Source: Octadecabacter arcticus 238
Lineage (GTDB): Bacteria; Pseudomonadota; Alphaproteobacteria; Rhodobacterales; Rhodobacteraceae
Assembly (NCBI RefSeq): GCF_000155735.2
Contig: NC_020908.1
Span: forward strand, 1,865,001 to 1,929,000
Reading direction: 5' to 3'
Length of the DNA: 64,000 nucleotides
Part shown: positions 1 through 8,744 of the stretch, one piece after another
Layout: every line of letters begins with the position of its first letter
Numbering within the stretch: position 1 is the first letter of the stretch
Notes under the pieces: model-generated
What the model saw: only the letters and a program-made list of their open reading frames with translations
Database searches by the model: none
What the model was told of the DNA's origin: nothing
Program-made: the position numbers and the translations under genes

Positions 1-1095
1 TTTGAGATGTGAGCGGCTTACTGGAACAGGAGGCAAATCCGCCTCGGCAAAACGGCAAACCCCAGTGTCTTTGAGCCGTTCAAAGTGGTTGACCTGCGTT
101 GGGTTCACCAAATAACTGCGATGGGTCCTGATGAACCCGGCGATTTCCAACCGCTTGATCGCTTCGGTGATCGGCCAAGAGCAAAAAAGCTTCGCGTCTT
201 TGGTATAGACGGTGGTGTAATGTCCTTCAGCCCGCACAAAAGCGACCTGAGAGGGGTCGATCAATTGCGTGACGCCGTTACGCTCGCACGGGATGCGGAT
301 GGCGGAGGGCGCCGGATTTTCACCAAGTGCGCCTGCTTTCGGGAGTTGCGCCTCAAAGGGTTCTTGTGCGGCAACAGGCGCGGTGGGTGCAAAGAATGTG
401 ACCCCCATCCAGAGGAACGCGCCGAAGATGACAAAGCTTGACAAGATGACGCCCATTGCAAGCGTTTCATTGCTCATCGCCGGGCCAAACTCATTCAGCG
501 TCGGAACAGCGACAAAGTTAGTGCCTGCCATGGCGACAAAATGAACAGCACTAACGGCAGCACCAAAGCATAACGTCCCCAACAAAATATTGCGATTGCT
601 GCGTCGGCCATAAGCAATCCAGAACGCAGCCATACAGAGCCCCACAGCCGAAACGACGGCCAGCAGGATTCCAAAAGGCGTATAGACAGCGCGGCACAAT
701 TGAAGGCCGGCCATACCGACATAATGCATTGCCAGAATTCCAAATCCGACCAACGCACCTGCCGCAGACAAAGTGACAGGCGTCCGTTCGCGAAAGTGCA
801 GTAAGAGCAAAGCCATTCCCACAATAAGGATCGCCAGCAAAGCGGACGCGAGCGTTATCGCCGCATCATAATAAAATAGGACAGGCATCTGAATCCCGAG
901 CATCGCCACGAAATGCATCGACCAAATACCACCGCCCAAAGCGACGGCTGACATTGCAATCGACACCTTGCGACGCAGAACGCTTTGCTTGGAAAGGTCC
1001 TTGGACAGCGTCAAACCCGTAAAGCCCGCGACAATGGCAACCATTATCGAAGCGATGACAAGTGCAGTGTTATGGCTAAAGTCTAGGAACTCCAT
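1..1095 (-). CDS. MHYT-LytTR membrane-bound transcriptional regulator, C-terminus cut by window edge
   Basis: One uninterrupted frame of 365 codons runs from ATG at 1095 off the left edge without a stop. Residues 1-235 are a multi-helix membrane module with three MHYT-type repeats: MHFVAM near residue 60, MHYVGM near 124 and the degenerate VHFVAM near 186. In this family His and Met residues at the outer membrane face are thought to bind metal (copper) and sense a gas or redox signal. A Pro/Ala-rich linker (about 236-265) leads into a LytTR DNA-binding domain from residue 266, recognisable by the EGHYT and THRSYLVN signatures. The same two-domain order is known from CoxC and CoxH of Oligotropha. 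Only a few C-terminal residues are probably missing. Ligand and target genes cannot be read from the sequence. It is transcribed away from the IS3 copy that begins about 270 bases upstream. Confidence 0.9.
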   Translation of the reverse strand, partial: MEFLDFSHNTALVIASIMVAIVAGFTGLTLSKDLSKQSVLRRKVSIAMSAVALGGGIWSMHFVAMLGIQMPVLFYYDAAITLASALLAILIVGMALLLLHFRERTPVTLSAAGALVGFGILAMHYVGMAGLQLCRAVYTPFGILLAVVSAVGLCMAAFWIAYGRRSNRNILLGTLCFGAAVSAVHFVAMAGTNFVAVPTLNEFGPAMSNETLAMGVILSSFVIFGAFLWMGVTFFAPTAPVAAQEPFEAQLPKAGALGENPAPSAIRIPCERNGVTQLIDPSQVAFVRAEGHYTTVYTKDAKLFCSWPITEAIKRLEIAGFIRTHRSYLVNPTQVNHFERLKDTGVCRFAEADLPPVPVSRSHLK

Positions 1096-1429
1096 CCTGT
1101 TTGATGACACAAAATTCATACAAATCAACCCATAAGATTGATATCGAGTTCAGTCCAAAGTCAGTAAAGCTGCGAGCCAACTGCCGCCCAAACGTCGAGA
1201 TGAACACCCTGCCACCCAACAAAAAAAAGTGATTAAGCTGCACAACTGCCCAGATTTTAGGAAATCCTGTGTAGTCTTCACCTACAAAAACGATGCCGAG
1301 AGTGACCTGCTTTTTCAGCACGAAGGTCGAACTCATTACACAGCCGCAATGTCTGAATTGGCAATCTGGTCTTGCCACGGTTTAGTTCCGGTCTCTTTCG
1401 AGCAATGTTTGCTATGAAGGAGATAAGGA

Positions 1430-1705
1430 ATGGCAAAGAGATACACAGACGAGTTTCGGCGTGATGCAGTACGCATCGCGATCAGCAGCGGTTTAACGCG
1501 ACCGCAGGTTTCATCAGATTTAGGTGTTGGCCTTTCGACGCTAAACAAGTGGGTTCAGAAACATCAGCATGAGGATCTGATGTCTGGGCCGCACGATGAC
1601 GTCGAGAAAGAGAACACCCGTCTTCGTAAAGAACTCCGGTTGGTGCGTGAGGAGAGGGAAGTGCTAAAAAAAGCGGCGATCTTTTTTGCAGGCCAAAGTC
1701 GGTGA
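1430..1705 (+). CDS. IS3-family transposase OrfA (copy A1)
   Basis: 91-residue helix-turn-helix protein of the IS3 OrfA/HTH_8 type, starting MAKRYTDEFRRDAVRIA, followed by a leucine-zipper-like coiled coil (about 60-85) used for dimerisation. The ATG is preceded by AAGGAGATAAGG, a strong ribosome site. The frame ends four bases into the orfB reading frame. A run of seven A at 1666-1672 lies just before the end and is a typical site for -1 ribosomal frameshifting. Shifting there joins the OrfA and OrfB frames without a stop, giving the OrfAB fusion transposase normal for this family. The identical protein is encoded by copy A2. Confidence 0.92.
   Translation: MAKRYTDEFRRDAVRIAISSGLTRPQVSSDLGVGLSTLNKWVQKHQHEDLMSGPHDDVEKENTRLRKELRLVREEREVLKKAAIFFAGQSR
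1666..1672 (+). promoter_or_regulatory. Candidate -1 frameshift site of IS3 copy A1
   Basis: Seven consecutive A in codon context CTA AAA AAA GCG near the end of orfA. The downstream orfB frame is -1 relative to orfA and is open from this run onward. This matches the slippery sites that make OrfAB fusions in IS3-family elements. No frameshift-stimulating RNA structure was evaluated. Confidence 0.6.
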
Positions 1706-2559
1706 GGTTCGCCTTTATCGACGCCTGGAAAGAAGTTTGGTCAGTAGAGTTTCTCTGCCGGATTATGCAGGTCACATCGCGTGGGTTTCGCGCTTGGCGG
1801 AAGCGGCCGATGAGCCAGCGCCAACGTGATGATATGGTGCTTTTGGCCCACATCCGTGAGCAACATCGCCTCAGTTTACAAAGCTATGGGCGACCCCGCA
1901 TGACCGAAGAGCTACAGGAATTGGGGCTGCGGGTTGGGCACCGTCGCGTGGGCCGTTTGATGCGTGAGAATGGCATCAAGACCATCAGAACCCAGAAATA
2001 TAAGGCAACGACGGACAGCAATCACACGTTCAACATCGCGCCTAACTTGCTGGACCAGGACTTCTCAGCGGATGGGCCGAACCAGAAGTGGGCCGGTGAC
2101 ATAAGCTATATCTGGACCAGTGAAGGGTGGCTTTATTTGGCCGTTATCCTTGATCTGTACTCCCGGCGCGTCATCGGCTGGGCTGTCAGTAACCGCATGA
2201 AACAGGATCTCGCGATCCGTGCGCTGGACATGGCTGTGGCACTGCGCCAGCCGCCCGAATGCTGCATTCACCATACGGATCGCGGCTCGCAATATTGTTC
2301 CAACGCGTATCAGAAGCGCCTGAAAAAGCACGGCTTCAAGGTCTCGATGAGCGGCAAGGGCAATTGCTATGACAATTCCATGGTTGAAACGTTCTTCAAA
2401 TCCATCAAGGCTGAGCTGATCTGGCGCAATCGTTGGGACACACGCCGTCAGGCCGAGGGCGCGATCTTCCAATATATCAATGGGTTCTATAACCCGCGCC
2501 GCCGCCACTCATCATTAGGCGGCAAAAGCCCCTTGGCATTCGAGCGAAAGGCCGCATAA
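1702..2559 (+). CDS. IS3-family transposase OrfB, DDE catalytic domain (copy A1)
   Basis: 285 residues with an HTH_21-like N-terminus and an rve (retroviral integrase) core. The three catalytic acids are visible: D in WAGDISYIW, D in HHTDRGSQY, and E in SMVETFFKSIKAE. The C-terminal FYNPRRRHSSLG is the standard IS3 OrfB ending. It is expressed mainly as the OrfAB fusion through the frameshift at 1666-1672. The reading frame is intact, so the element may be active. The same protein is encoded at 58890-59747 on the other strand. Confidence 0.93.
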   Translation: MRFAFIDAWKEVWSVEFLCRIMQVTSRGFRAWRKRPMSQRQRDDMVLLAHIREQHRLSLQSYGRPRMTEELQELGLRVGHRRVGRLMRENGIKTIRTQKYKATTDSNHTFNIAPNLLDQDFSADGPNQKWAGDISYIWTSEGWLYLAVILDLYSRRVIGWAVSNRMKQDLAIRALDMAVALRQPPECCIHHTDRGSQYCSNAYQKRLKKHGFKVSMSGKGNCYDNSMVETFFKSIKAELIWRNRWDTRRQAEGAIFQYINGFYNPRRRHSSLGGKSPLAFERKAA

Positions 2560-2597
2560 ATGAGTTGAGAGACCGGAACGCAAACGGGACAAGACCA

Positions 2598-3002
2598 ATC
2601 ACGCTTTGCGTACAAGTCCAGAGAGCACTGTAGAGTATTTCGGTCGCTTGGTTGTTGGCTTTTCCGTATTGATGCAAATGTTCGGTTCAGGTTCTAGGTA
2701 TTTTCGTCGCGTATACGGCCAATCAAAAACTGCCATTGGTCACGCGTAGGCTAATGGCGGTTTGTCCGCTGACCGACGTTACAGCCGACAAAATGCTGCA
2801 AGCTGCACGAATGTCCGCAATGACGGGCCGCACTGCAGCATCCTGAGGTGGCCGTGAACGGCAGCTCCGGGCCGGAAGTGTAGCTCGACACAAGAGGCGG
2901 ATGCCGGACCTTCGCTGCACTGGACGCTAACGGCAGTAGTGCGGATGCAACCGCCTCTAATGCTGAAAGCACAAATGCCCGATTTTCTTCAATGACTGAA
3001 AC
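2598..3002. other. Intergenic stretch of about 400 bp without a supported gene
   Basis: Only short overlapping open frames on both strands, with no ribosome sites or recognisable domains. It contains the phrase CCGGACCTTCGCTGC near 2905. Similar words occur after integrase 1 (about 5496) and after integrase 2 (about 49799), so it may hold decayed dispersed repeat sequence. Confidence 0.5.
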
Positions 3003-3956
3003 TTATCTGTGATGGAGGATGCGCCCTATAGTGTTCATCAGTATTTGTGCTGCTAGGGTCGATGTGCATCCAGTTTGGTCATAATCTGGCGCAACCTCAA
3101 CTAGGTCGACGCCCACAATACTGCCGCGTCTTGCTAGCCCATCAATCAGTTCCAAAACCTCATAATAGATAAAACCGCCGTGGCTGGGCGTTCCTGTTCC
3201 GGGTGCAATTGATGGATCAAAGGCATCGATATCGATCGTGAGGTAGTAGTTAACACCTTCTGGAATTCGATCCAGCATGCCCTCGATGCCCAATTTCCGT
3301 ACTTGGCGAACTGATTGAATGTCCGACCCCATTTTGCGGGCATCGACATAACCGCCGCGCGCTGTGGAGGATACGTTGCGAATACCGATTTGGCTCAAGC
3401 CCGTTACATATGGTTTTTCAGCGGCGCGGCGCATTGGATTTCCATGGCCATACCTAACTCCGTGGCGCTCATCCACAAAATCGAGATGTGCGTCGATCTG
3501 GACCACGTGGATCGGCCCTTGGTCGTCAAAGGCGTTGATGCAGGGGATGTTGACCGAATGGTCGCCCCCCATCACAACAGGAATTGCGCCTGCGGAAAGA
3601 ATTTTCCGAACACCATATTCGATGTTAGCGTGACTTTTCATCGTATCAGTATGGATGATATCCGCATCACCGATATCGACGATCTTGACCTTCGAGGGTT
3701 CTAGATAAGTTATGTCGTCCTCGTGATTGTAAGCACCTGCATGACCGAATGAAAAGAGGGTGGAGGCTTCGCGGATGGCGCGCGGACCCATTCGGGCACC
3801 TGAACGCCACTGGCAGCCAAAATCGTAAGGTGCACCAAGAACAGCCACATCTGCATCAATTGCATTCCAGTCCTCTACGTATGGGTACTTTCCAAACGTA
3901 CAAATCCCAACGAATGGCAGGTTGAGGCGTCCGCCCTCATATCCATGGTCCGACAT
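3003..3956 (-). CDS. speB: Agmatinase-family ureohydrolase
   Basis: 317 residues of the arginase/agmatinase/formiminoglutamase superfamily: binuclear manganese enzymes that cleave a guanidino group to release urea. Metal-binding motifs are present in order: GGDHSV, then DAHLDF, then DIDAFDPSIAPGTGTPSHGG. Length is normal for agmatinase. The open frame extends 83 codons further upstream, but that extension looks random. I chose ATG at 3956 because the protein then begins MSDHGYEGGRLN, like close family members, with AAAAGGA about ten bases upstream. The likely substrate is agmatine (polyamine synthesis). Guanidinobutyrate is a real alternative because the family signatures overlap. It appears to be a single-gene unit facing IS3 copy A1. 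Confidence 0.88.
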   Translation of the reverse strand: MSDHGYEGGRLNLPFVGICTFGKYPYVEDWNAIDADVAVLGAPYDFGCQWRSGARMGPRAIREASTLFSFGHAGAYNHEDDITYLEPSKVKIVDIGDADIIHTDTMKSHANIEYGVRKILSAGAIPVVMGGDHSVNIPCINAFDDQGPIHVVQIDAHLDFVDERHGVRYGHGNPMRRAAEKPYVTGLSQIGIRNVSSTARGGYVDARKMGSDIQSVRQVRKLGIEGMLDRIPEGVNYYLTIDIDAFDPSIAPGTGTPSHGGFIYYEVLELIDGLARRGSIVGVDLVEVAPDYDQTGCTSTLAAQILMNTIGRILHHR

Positions 3957-4230
3957 TTTCGATTCCTTTTCCATTTCTTGAGATAGGGTTGTGACAGATG
4001 ACCTTGAGAAAACCTGGTTTTTTTTGGTTACTGTTCTGATTACGACAAGCATAAAGCAAACCTTAGCCGCGCCGCTGTAAATCTGCAAAAGGCTCAATGC
4101 AGCCGCTCGCTGCGAACGTGATGAAGTTCCGTTCATGGCCATTTGGAGACATGTTTTGCGTTCGCAATTGAAGCTTCTGCCATCGCTGTCTTGACGCGCT
4201 AACACCCATGAAATAAGAAGCTTTTAGTAA

Positions 4231-4292
4231 GCGGGCGTCTTGTAATGGTTAAGACCCCAGTTTTCCAAACTAGAGTTCTGAGTTTCATACAG
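4231..4292 (+). other. Degenerate tRNA-Gly(UCC)-like sequence upstream of integrase 1
   Basis: Reads like the 5' two thirds of a tRNA: acceptor-like GCGGGCG, a paired D arm (GTCTT/AAGAC around TAATGG), an anticodon arm with loop TTTCCAA (anticodon UCC, glycine), then TTC-containing T-loop-like sequence. The 3' acceptor strand that should pair with GCGGGCG is absent. The same block, more decayed, lies before integrase 2 (48539-48600). Tyrosine integrases commonly use tRNA genes, so this may be an attachment-site relic. It is unlikely to be a working tRNA. Confidence 0.4.
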
Positions 4293-4398
4293 TTTCATTT
4301 GGCACCTTACTGTTTCTTTTTGTTGACTTTTATTTTGCATTGGGTTGCATGGGGTAGCGCACAGTTGCGTGGCGTTACCTACAAAAGGCCGACAGAAT

Positions 4399-5475
4399 AT
4401 GCCAAAGCTTACAGAGACGTTTTCTAACAAATTGCCGCATGCAAAAGCAGGGACGGACAAGTACTGGGATGTGGAGATCAAAGGGCTCGTGCTCTTTGTG
4501 GGGAAGCGCTCGAAGACCTGGTACTTTCAGAAGGACGTTGGCGGCCAGACCAAGCGTATTCTGATTGGCCGTTTCCCGATCATCTCGGCGCAAGCTGCAC
4601 GTCAGACGGCGCTTGGTTTTGCCTTGGAGATGGGCAGAGGGGCAGGGAAGGCGGCTCAGATTGGCGCGCCCATCTTGGAAGCCGCAATGGAAGTGTATCT
4701 GGCACGTCCAAAGCTGCGTTCTGAGACCAACAAGGTCGGGATGCGCGCCCAGCTTACGCTTCATCTGAAAGACTGGATGCGCCTGCCCCTGGACGAGATC
4801 AGCAAGGCGATGTCAGTACGCCGTCATCACGACATGGCTGGATCCCCGTCAGCCGCCAATCATGTGCTTCGCAGCTTTCGCGCCATCTACAACCATGCCC
4901 GCCGGACTGGTGATCTGCCGGAATGCCCAACGATGGCGATCGAGTGGTTTGAAGATAAGCCGGACGGACGGATTATTGAGAACCTGAAGCACTGGCGGAA
5001 GACGATTGATGATCTGCCCAACCCGATCCATCGAGTATTCTACGAGCTTCTATTGTTTACCGGCCTTCGCAAAACTGAAGTGTTCACCTTGAAGTGGGAG
5101 CAAGTACTGGAAGACCGGATCCATCTGCCAATGACGAAGAATGGCCGGAGTTTTGATCTTCCGATCTCGCAGCTGCACCATGAGATATTGGCACCGCTTC
5201 GCCCTCTCAGCAGCGACTGGGTGATTCCATCACCAAAATCAGAGACAGGCCACATCACGAGGCCGGTAAGGCTCAAGTATAATCCCCATATGCATCGCCG
5301 GACGTTCGCGACGGTTGCGATGGAAGCTGGGGTGCTGGAGGAGATCGTAGGGCGGTTGCTCAATCACACGCCATTGTCGATCACTGGGCAGAGATATGTG
5401 CGGCCGTCGTTGGATGCGTTGCGTCCGTCGATGGAGATTGCCTGCGCCGAACTCCTGAACCGCATCGACAACTGA
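4399..5475 (+). CDS. Tyrosine recombinase / phage-type integrase 1
   Basis: 358 residues counted from ATG at 4399 (MPKLTETFSNK). An upstream in-frame ATG at 4345 exists, but the MPKL start fits better. An N-terminal arm-binding-like region and a core-binding helical region precede the catalytic domain. Catalytic residues: R in FTGLRKTEV, HxxR in PHMHRRTF, H in LLNHTP, nucleophile Tyr at residue 333 in GQRYVRPS. It should cut and join DNA at attachment sites to integrate or excise a mobile element. It is about 95% identical by eye to integrase 2 at 48707-49783. A third copy survives only as a tail at 8499-8744. No element genes directly follow it (DUF1127 and dsbA-like genes come next), so it looks like an orphan left by rearrangement. 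Confidence 0.92.
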   Translation: MPKLTETFSNKLPHAKAGTDKYWDVEIKGLVLFVGKRSKTWYFQKDVGGQTKRILIGRFPIISAQAARQTALGFALEMGRGAGKAAQIGAPILEAAMEVYLARPKLRSETNKVGMRAQLTLHLKDWMRLPLDEISKAMSVRRHHDMAGSPSAANHVLRSFRAIYNHARRTGDLPECPTMAIEWFEDKPDGRIIENLKHWRKTIDDLPNPIHRVFYELLLFTGLRKTEVFTLKWEQVLEDRIHLPMTKNGRSFDLPISQLHHEILAPLRPLSSDWVIPSPKSETGHITRPVRLKYNPHMHRRTFATVAMEAGVLEEIVGRLLNHTPLSITGQRYVRPSLDALRPSMEIACAELLNRIDN

Positions 5476-5608
5476 ACAAATAGCTTAATTGCGGACCTTC
5501 GCTCTGTTTGAAGCAAAGGCCTGTAAAAAGCCCAAACAGCCTGTCACGCGTCCCCGGCATAAAAATGACACTTGGGATGCCTAGCTGATGAAAAATGTCG
5601 TTGCTGTG

Positions 5609-5827
5609 TTAATGCATCTCGACGGCTTGAGCGGCGATGCTCTCGATGTCCGAGGAACGGATGCCGATATCGGCAAGATCTCGGTTCGACATAGCGGAGA
5701 GCTGGTTGAATGTACGATCATATATTGCTTTTTTGGCGTGGAATTCCGCATTGTTGGCTTTGGCCTGCTGAATGCGGGCCCTCAAGCCTTGTAGTGGGTG
5801 TGCGGGAAGAATGTTTGCAAATATCAC
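5609..5827 (-). CDS. DUF1127 small protein
   Basis: 72 residues, ending in a DUF1127-type segment: FNQLSAMSNRDLADIGIRSSDIESIA, of which LSAMSNRDLADIGI is the diagnostic part. Such short, positively charged proteins are common in Rhodobacterales, and some take part in RNA turnover or phosphate metabolism. The start is uncertain. The listed GTG at 5827 has no strong ribosome site, and the frame stays open upstream to a stop near 5905 without an ATG. It sits between the orphan integrase and the FrnE-like gene, with no sign of an operon. Confidence 0.7.
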   Translation of the reverse strand: MIFANILPAHPLQGLRARIQQAKANNAEFHAKKAIYDRTFNQLSAMSNRDLADIGIRSSDIESIAAQAVEMH

Positions 5828-6109
5828 GTCTTTGGTCTTTCGTTTCCAATGGTGGAATCCGATCCACCGCGTTTCGTATGCTTCCCATTTACGATGTTTC
5901 TGCGCCTACACAATGCTCAGTGCTGCAAGGTCGATATGCAATCTAGTCATGACGCATTATGGCTGCGTTTCGGTTGCAAAGTTAAAGTTGGCGACAACGG
6001 TCACTTTGGGTTCAAAGCAAATTTTCTCTTAGTGAGACAGGCACATGCGGACGGCCAACTTTAAGTTGTTCGCACAGCGGGCCTTGGTGAAGATTGCAGT
6101 CAACAGCTG

Positions 6110-6766
6110 TTATTCTGATGCTCCGCCGCCCTGTGTCAGTTGGGACAGAATGTTGGCGTAATTGTCGACCCCCTGTGCACCAGTAACCAAATGCTGGCGA
6201 TCAAAAACCATTGCGGGGACTCCGGTGATACCTTGCTGGGTCCAGAATTTTTCTTCTGCGCGAACTTGGTCAGAAAAACGTTGATCGATCAGAATGGCCT
6301 CGGCTTCTGCACGGTCGAGGCCGACTTCTGACGCAATGGTGGCGAGTACATCGGGGTCGGACAGATTGCGACAATGGGTGAAGTGCGCGATAAATAGCGC
6401 CTGTTTCAGATCGTCGCCTTTGCCCTTAAGCGTCGCCCAGTGCAGCAATTGGTGTGTATCAAACGTGTTATGCATTCGCATGTCGTCCGCGAATAAAAAC
6501 GTAAAGTCGAGATCTTCACCGATTGCTGACAGGCGATCACGGTTGGCGTGTGATTCAGCCTGACTGCTGCCGTATTTTTCCATTATGTGCTCGACCATGT
6601 TCTGGCCTTCGGCAGGCATGCTAGGGTTCAGTTCAAACGGATGCCAATGGATATCTACGGCCGTGCCCGACGCTTCGGCAGCCTTTTTCAACTGGCGGTA
6701 ACCAACAATGCACCACGGACAGACGACGTCTGAGATAATATCGATACGCAATGGCGTCGTTGTCAT
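6110..6766 (-). CDS. DsbA-family oxidoreductase of FrnE type
   Basis: 218 residues with a thioredoxin-fold DsbA domain. The active-site CPWC is at residues 16-19 (SDVVCPWCIVGYRQL). The C-terminal cis-Pro region reads GITGVPAMVFD. There is no signal peptide, so it should be cytoplasmic, as for FrnE/polyketide-synthesis-type DsbA proteins, which reduce or isomerise disulfides. The start is ATG at 6766 with AGGAATGCCTCC upstream. Length is typical of the family. It is monocistronic. Specific partner proteins cannot be deduced. Confidence 0.88.
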   Translation of the reverse strand: MTTTPLRIDIISDVVCPWCIVGYRQLKKAAEASGTAVDIHWHPFELNPSMPAEGQNMVEHIMEKYGSSQAESHANRDRLSAIGEDLDFTFLFADDMRMHNTFDTHQLLHWATLKGKGDDLKQALFIAHFTHCRNLSDPDVLATIASEVGLDRAEAEAILIDQRFSDQVRAEEKFWTQQGITGVPAMVFDRQHLVTGAQGVDNYANILSQLTQGGGASE

Positions 6767-6934
6767 GGAGGCATTCCTTTGAAATGTGATACCTCATGCA
6801 GGTGTGGTCGAATGAACAAAACGTCAAGTTATGGAGCTCATCTGGCTCTCAACCAGCGTCTTCAAATAGTAAATTTGTCTGTATAGCTCACGCCTGAACT
6901 TCCCAATTTTAATTTCTGAAAGTTGCCGCGTGTC

Positions 6935-7005
6935 TTCACATGATCCTTGAGAGGATATTTGCCGCAAATGCCGCAGCCTAAGGTGCCTGCACGCAGAGTT
7001 ATGCG
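6935..7005 (+). pseudogene. Relic of the small gene that follows the DUF3987 gene in the nearby mobile backbone
   Basis: The stretch TTTCTGAAAG ... TTTGCCGCAAATGCCGCAG ... GCACGCAGAG matches, in order, the middle of the gene at 11729-11998 and its duplicate near 12930. The reading frame is not preserved. It ends where the IS256-type element begins. A third, older copy of the backbone therefore once lay here, or IS activity moved a piece of it. Confidence 0.5.
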
Positions 7006-8385
7006 GAAATTTGGGTGATGGCGTGATTTGAAAGGCGGCGTATTGTGGCAGGTGTCAAATCCAGCCAGAACCTCACGAGGAGCAATACGCCTATGAAGAA
7101 CGATACACCGAGCCTTCCGTTTCGCCAATCGGAAACGATCGTAGATCCGCTGTCAGAACTTGCACGGGAGGGTGCTCGGCGGATGCTGGCGGAAGCGCTG
7201 AAAGCCGAAGCTGATGCATTTGTCGCCAGTTTTTTAGATGAACAGCTGGAGGATGGCCGCCAGCGGATTGTGCGGCATGGATTTGGCCCTGAACGGCAGA
7301 TCCAGACCGGTATTGGTGCTCTGGATGTTCAACGGCCCAAGGTGCGCGACCGGCTGGCGACATCTGATCCGTCTACAAAGATACGCTTTACGTCGAACAT
7401 ACTGCCGAAATGGGCGCGCCGCTCGGTGAGCTTGGATGCCTTGCTGCCGGTGCTGTATCTGAAGGGCATTTCTACGGGTGATTTCCAAGAGGCGCTCTCA
7501 GCCATTATGGGCCCTGATGCGCCCAACCTGTCGCCAAGTGTCATATCACGACTGACGGCAGGGTGGCAGACACAATATGACACCTGGATACGGCGTGACC
7601 TGTCTGCACGTCACTACGTCTACATTTGGGCGGATGGCGTCTATCTACAGGCCCGGATGGAGGAAAATGCTGAATGTATACTGGTGATCATCGGCGCGAC
7701 ACCTGAGGGCAAGAAAGAACTGATTGGCTTTCAGGTCGGCCTTCGGGAGAGCGCACAAAGCTGGCATGAGTTGCTGGCTGACATAAAGGGTCGCGGGTTG
7801 TCTGTCGCACCGGAAATTGCGGTTGGTGATGGGGCCATGGGGTTCTGGAATGCACTGGACAGAGCGTTTCCAAGCACAAAACATCAGCGCTGTTGGGTTC
7901 ATAAGCTGAAGAACGTCCTGAACTGCTTTCCAAAGCAGATGGCCCCAGCCGTGAAATCAGACCTGGACGATATCCAGCACGCAGGGACGCGTAAACAAGC
8001 AGACGCGGCGCTCGCAATGTTTTCCGAGAAGTACGGAGCCAAATATCCAAAGGGCGTAACCTGCCTGATCAAGGATCAAGAAGCGATGCTCGCATTCTTC
8101 GATTTCCCGGCTGAACATTGGGGCCATTTACGCACGTCAAACCCCATTGAAAGCGTGTTTGCCACTGTGCGGCATCGCACGGTGCGCACCAAAGGCGCGC
8201 TGTCACAAAAGACCGCGAAGTTGATGGTCTTTACCCTCATTCAAGCTGCATCAAAGAAATGGCTGCGTCTCAAGGGCAGAAACCAGTTGCCAAAAGTCAT
8301 CGAAGGAACCAAATTCAACGACGGTGTCGAAGCGACCGACGACGCCGAAAACCGCGCCGCCTGATAAAGCGCATCACCCAAATTC
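7006..8385 (+). mobile_element. IS256-family insertion sequence
   Basis: Inverted ends AATTTGGGTGATG are seen at 7008 and, as complement, at 8372-8384, each about 20-80 bp outside a single transposase gene. Boundaries are accurate to a few bases. No matching 8-9-bp target duplication was found, so one flank has probably been altered by deletion or recombination. Confidence 0.8.
7093..8364 (+). CDS. IS256-family (mutator-type) transposase
   Basis: 423 residues from ATG 7093 (MKNDTPSLPFRQ), with AGGAG about 11 bases upstream. An in-frame start 48 bases earlier is less likely. DDE residues typical of the mutator superfamily: D in IWADGVYL, D in AVGDGAMGFW, E in TSNPIESVFATVRHR. The C/H signature KHQRCWVHKLKNVL lies between the second D and the E. 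The frame is intact and of usual length. The gene fills its element, which separates the relic at 6935 from the integrase tail at 8499. Confidence 0.93.
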   Translation: MKNDTPSLPFRQSETIVDPLSELAREGARRMLAEALKAEADAFVASFLDEQLEDGRQRIVRHGFGPERQIQTGIGALDVQRPKVRDRLATSDPSTKIRFTSNILPKWARRSVSLDALLPVLYLKGISTGDFQEALSAIMGPDAPNLSPSVISRLTAGWQTQYDTWIRRDLSARHYVYIWADGVYLQARMEENAECILVIIGATPEGKKELIGFQVGLRESAQSWHELLADIKGRGLSVAPEIAVGDGAMGFWNALDRAFPSTKHQRCWVHKLKNVLNCFPKQMAPAVKSDLDDIQHAGTRKQADAALAMFSEKYGAKYPKGVTCLIKDQEAMLAFFDFPAEHWGHLRTSNPIESVFATVRHRTVRTKGALSQKTAKLMVFTLIQAASKKWLRLKGRNQLPKVIEGTKFNDGVEATDDAENRAA

Positions 8386-8498
8386 AAGCATAGCTCCTGC
8401 ACGCAAAGTAATTATCCTAGGGAGTTGGCGTTATTGCACTGTCGTGAGAGTTGCATGATCTTCGTTCTTAAGTTCAAGTGTGGGTAGGGTCCCCTAAA

Positions 8499-8744
8499 TC
8501 AGAGACAGGTCACATCTCGAGGCCGGTAAAGCTCAAATATAATCCCCATATGCATCGCCGGATATTCGCGACGGTTGCGATGGAAGCAGGAGTGCTGGAG
8601 GAAATCGTGGGGCGGTTGCTCAATCACACGCCATTGTCGATCACTGGGCAGAGATATGTGCGGCCGTCGTTGGATGCATTGCGTCCGTCGATGGAGATTG
8701 TATGCCAGAAATTATCGAAACGGTTAGGGGGCGAACATGGCTGA
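8499..8744 (+). pseudogene. C-terminal remnant of a tyrosine integrase
   Basis: About 80 codons match the last part of integrases 1 and 2 at high identity, keeping HxxR (HMHRRIF), H (LLNHTP) and Tyr (GQRYVRPS). The N-terminal three quarters, including the first catalytic Arg, are gone. Homology starts abruptly near CCTAAATCAGAG. The stop TGA at 8742-8744 overlaps the start of the next gene, which probably preserves the original element junction. Confidence 0.88.

Larger units (their letters stand above)
1367..2597 (+). mobile_element. IS3-family insertion sequence, copy A1 (complete, 1231 bp)
   Basis: The ends were fixed by comparison with the inverted copy at 58852-60082. They are TGGTCTTG on the left and CAAGACCA on the right, inside imperfect inverted repeats of about 31 bp. 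It is flanked by the 3-bp target duplication ATC (1364-1366 and 2598-2600), so the insertion is clean. It carries orfA and orfB in the usual -1 overlapping arrangement. The two copies have the same length, and their encoded proteins are identical as far as I compared them, pointing to recent transposition. Confidence 0.93.

Noticed and set aside
3957..4205. 83-codon N-terminal extension of the agmatinase
   Set aside because: Low-complexity, not family-like, and a good ribosome site precedes the ATG at 3956.
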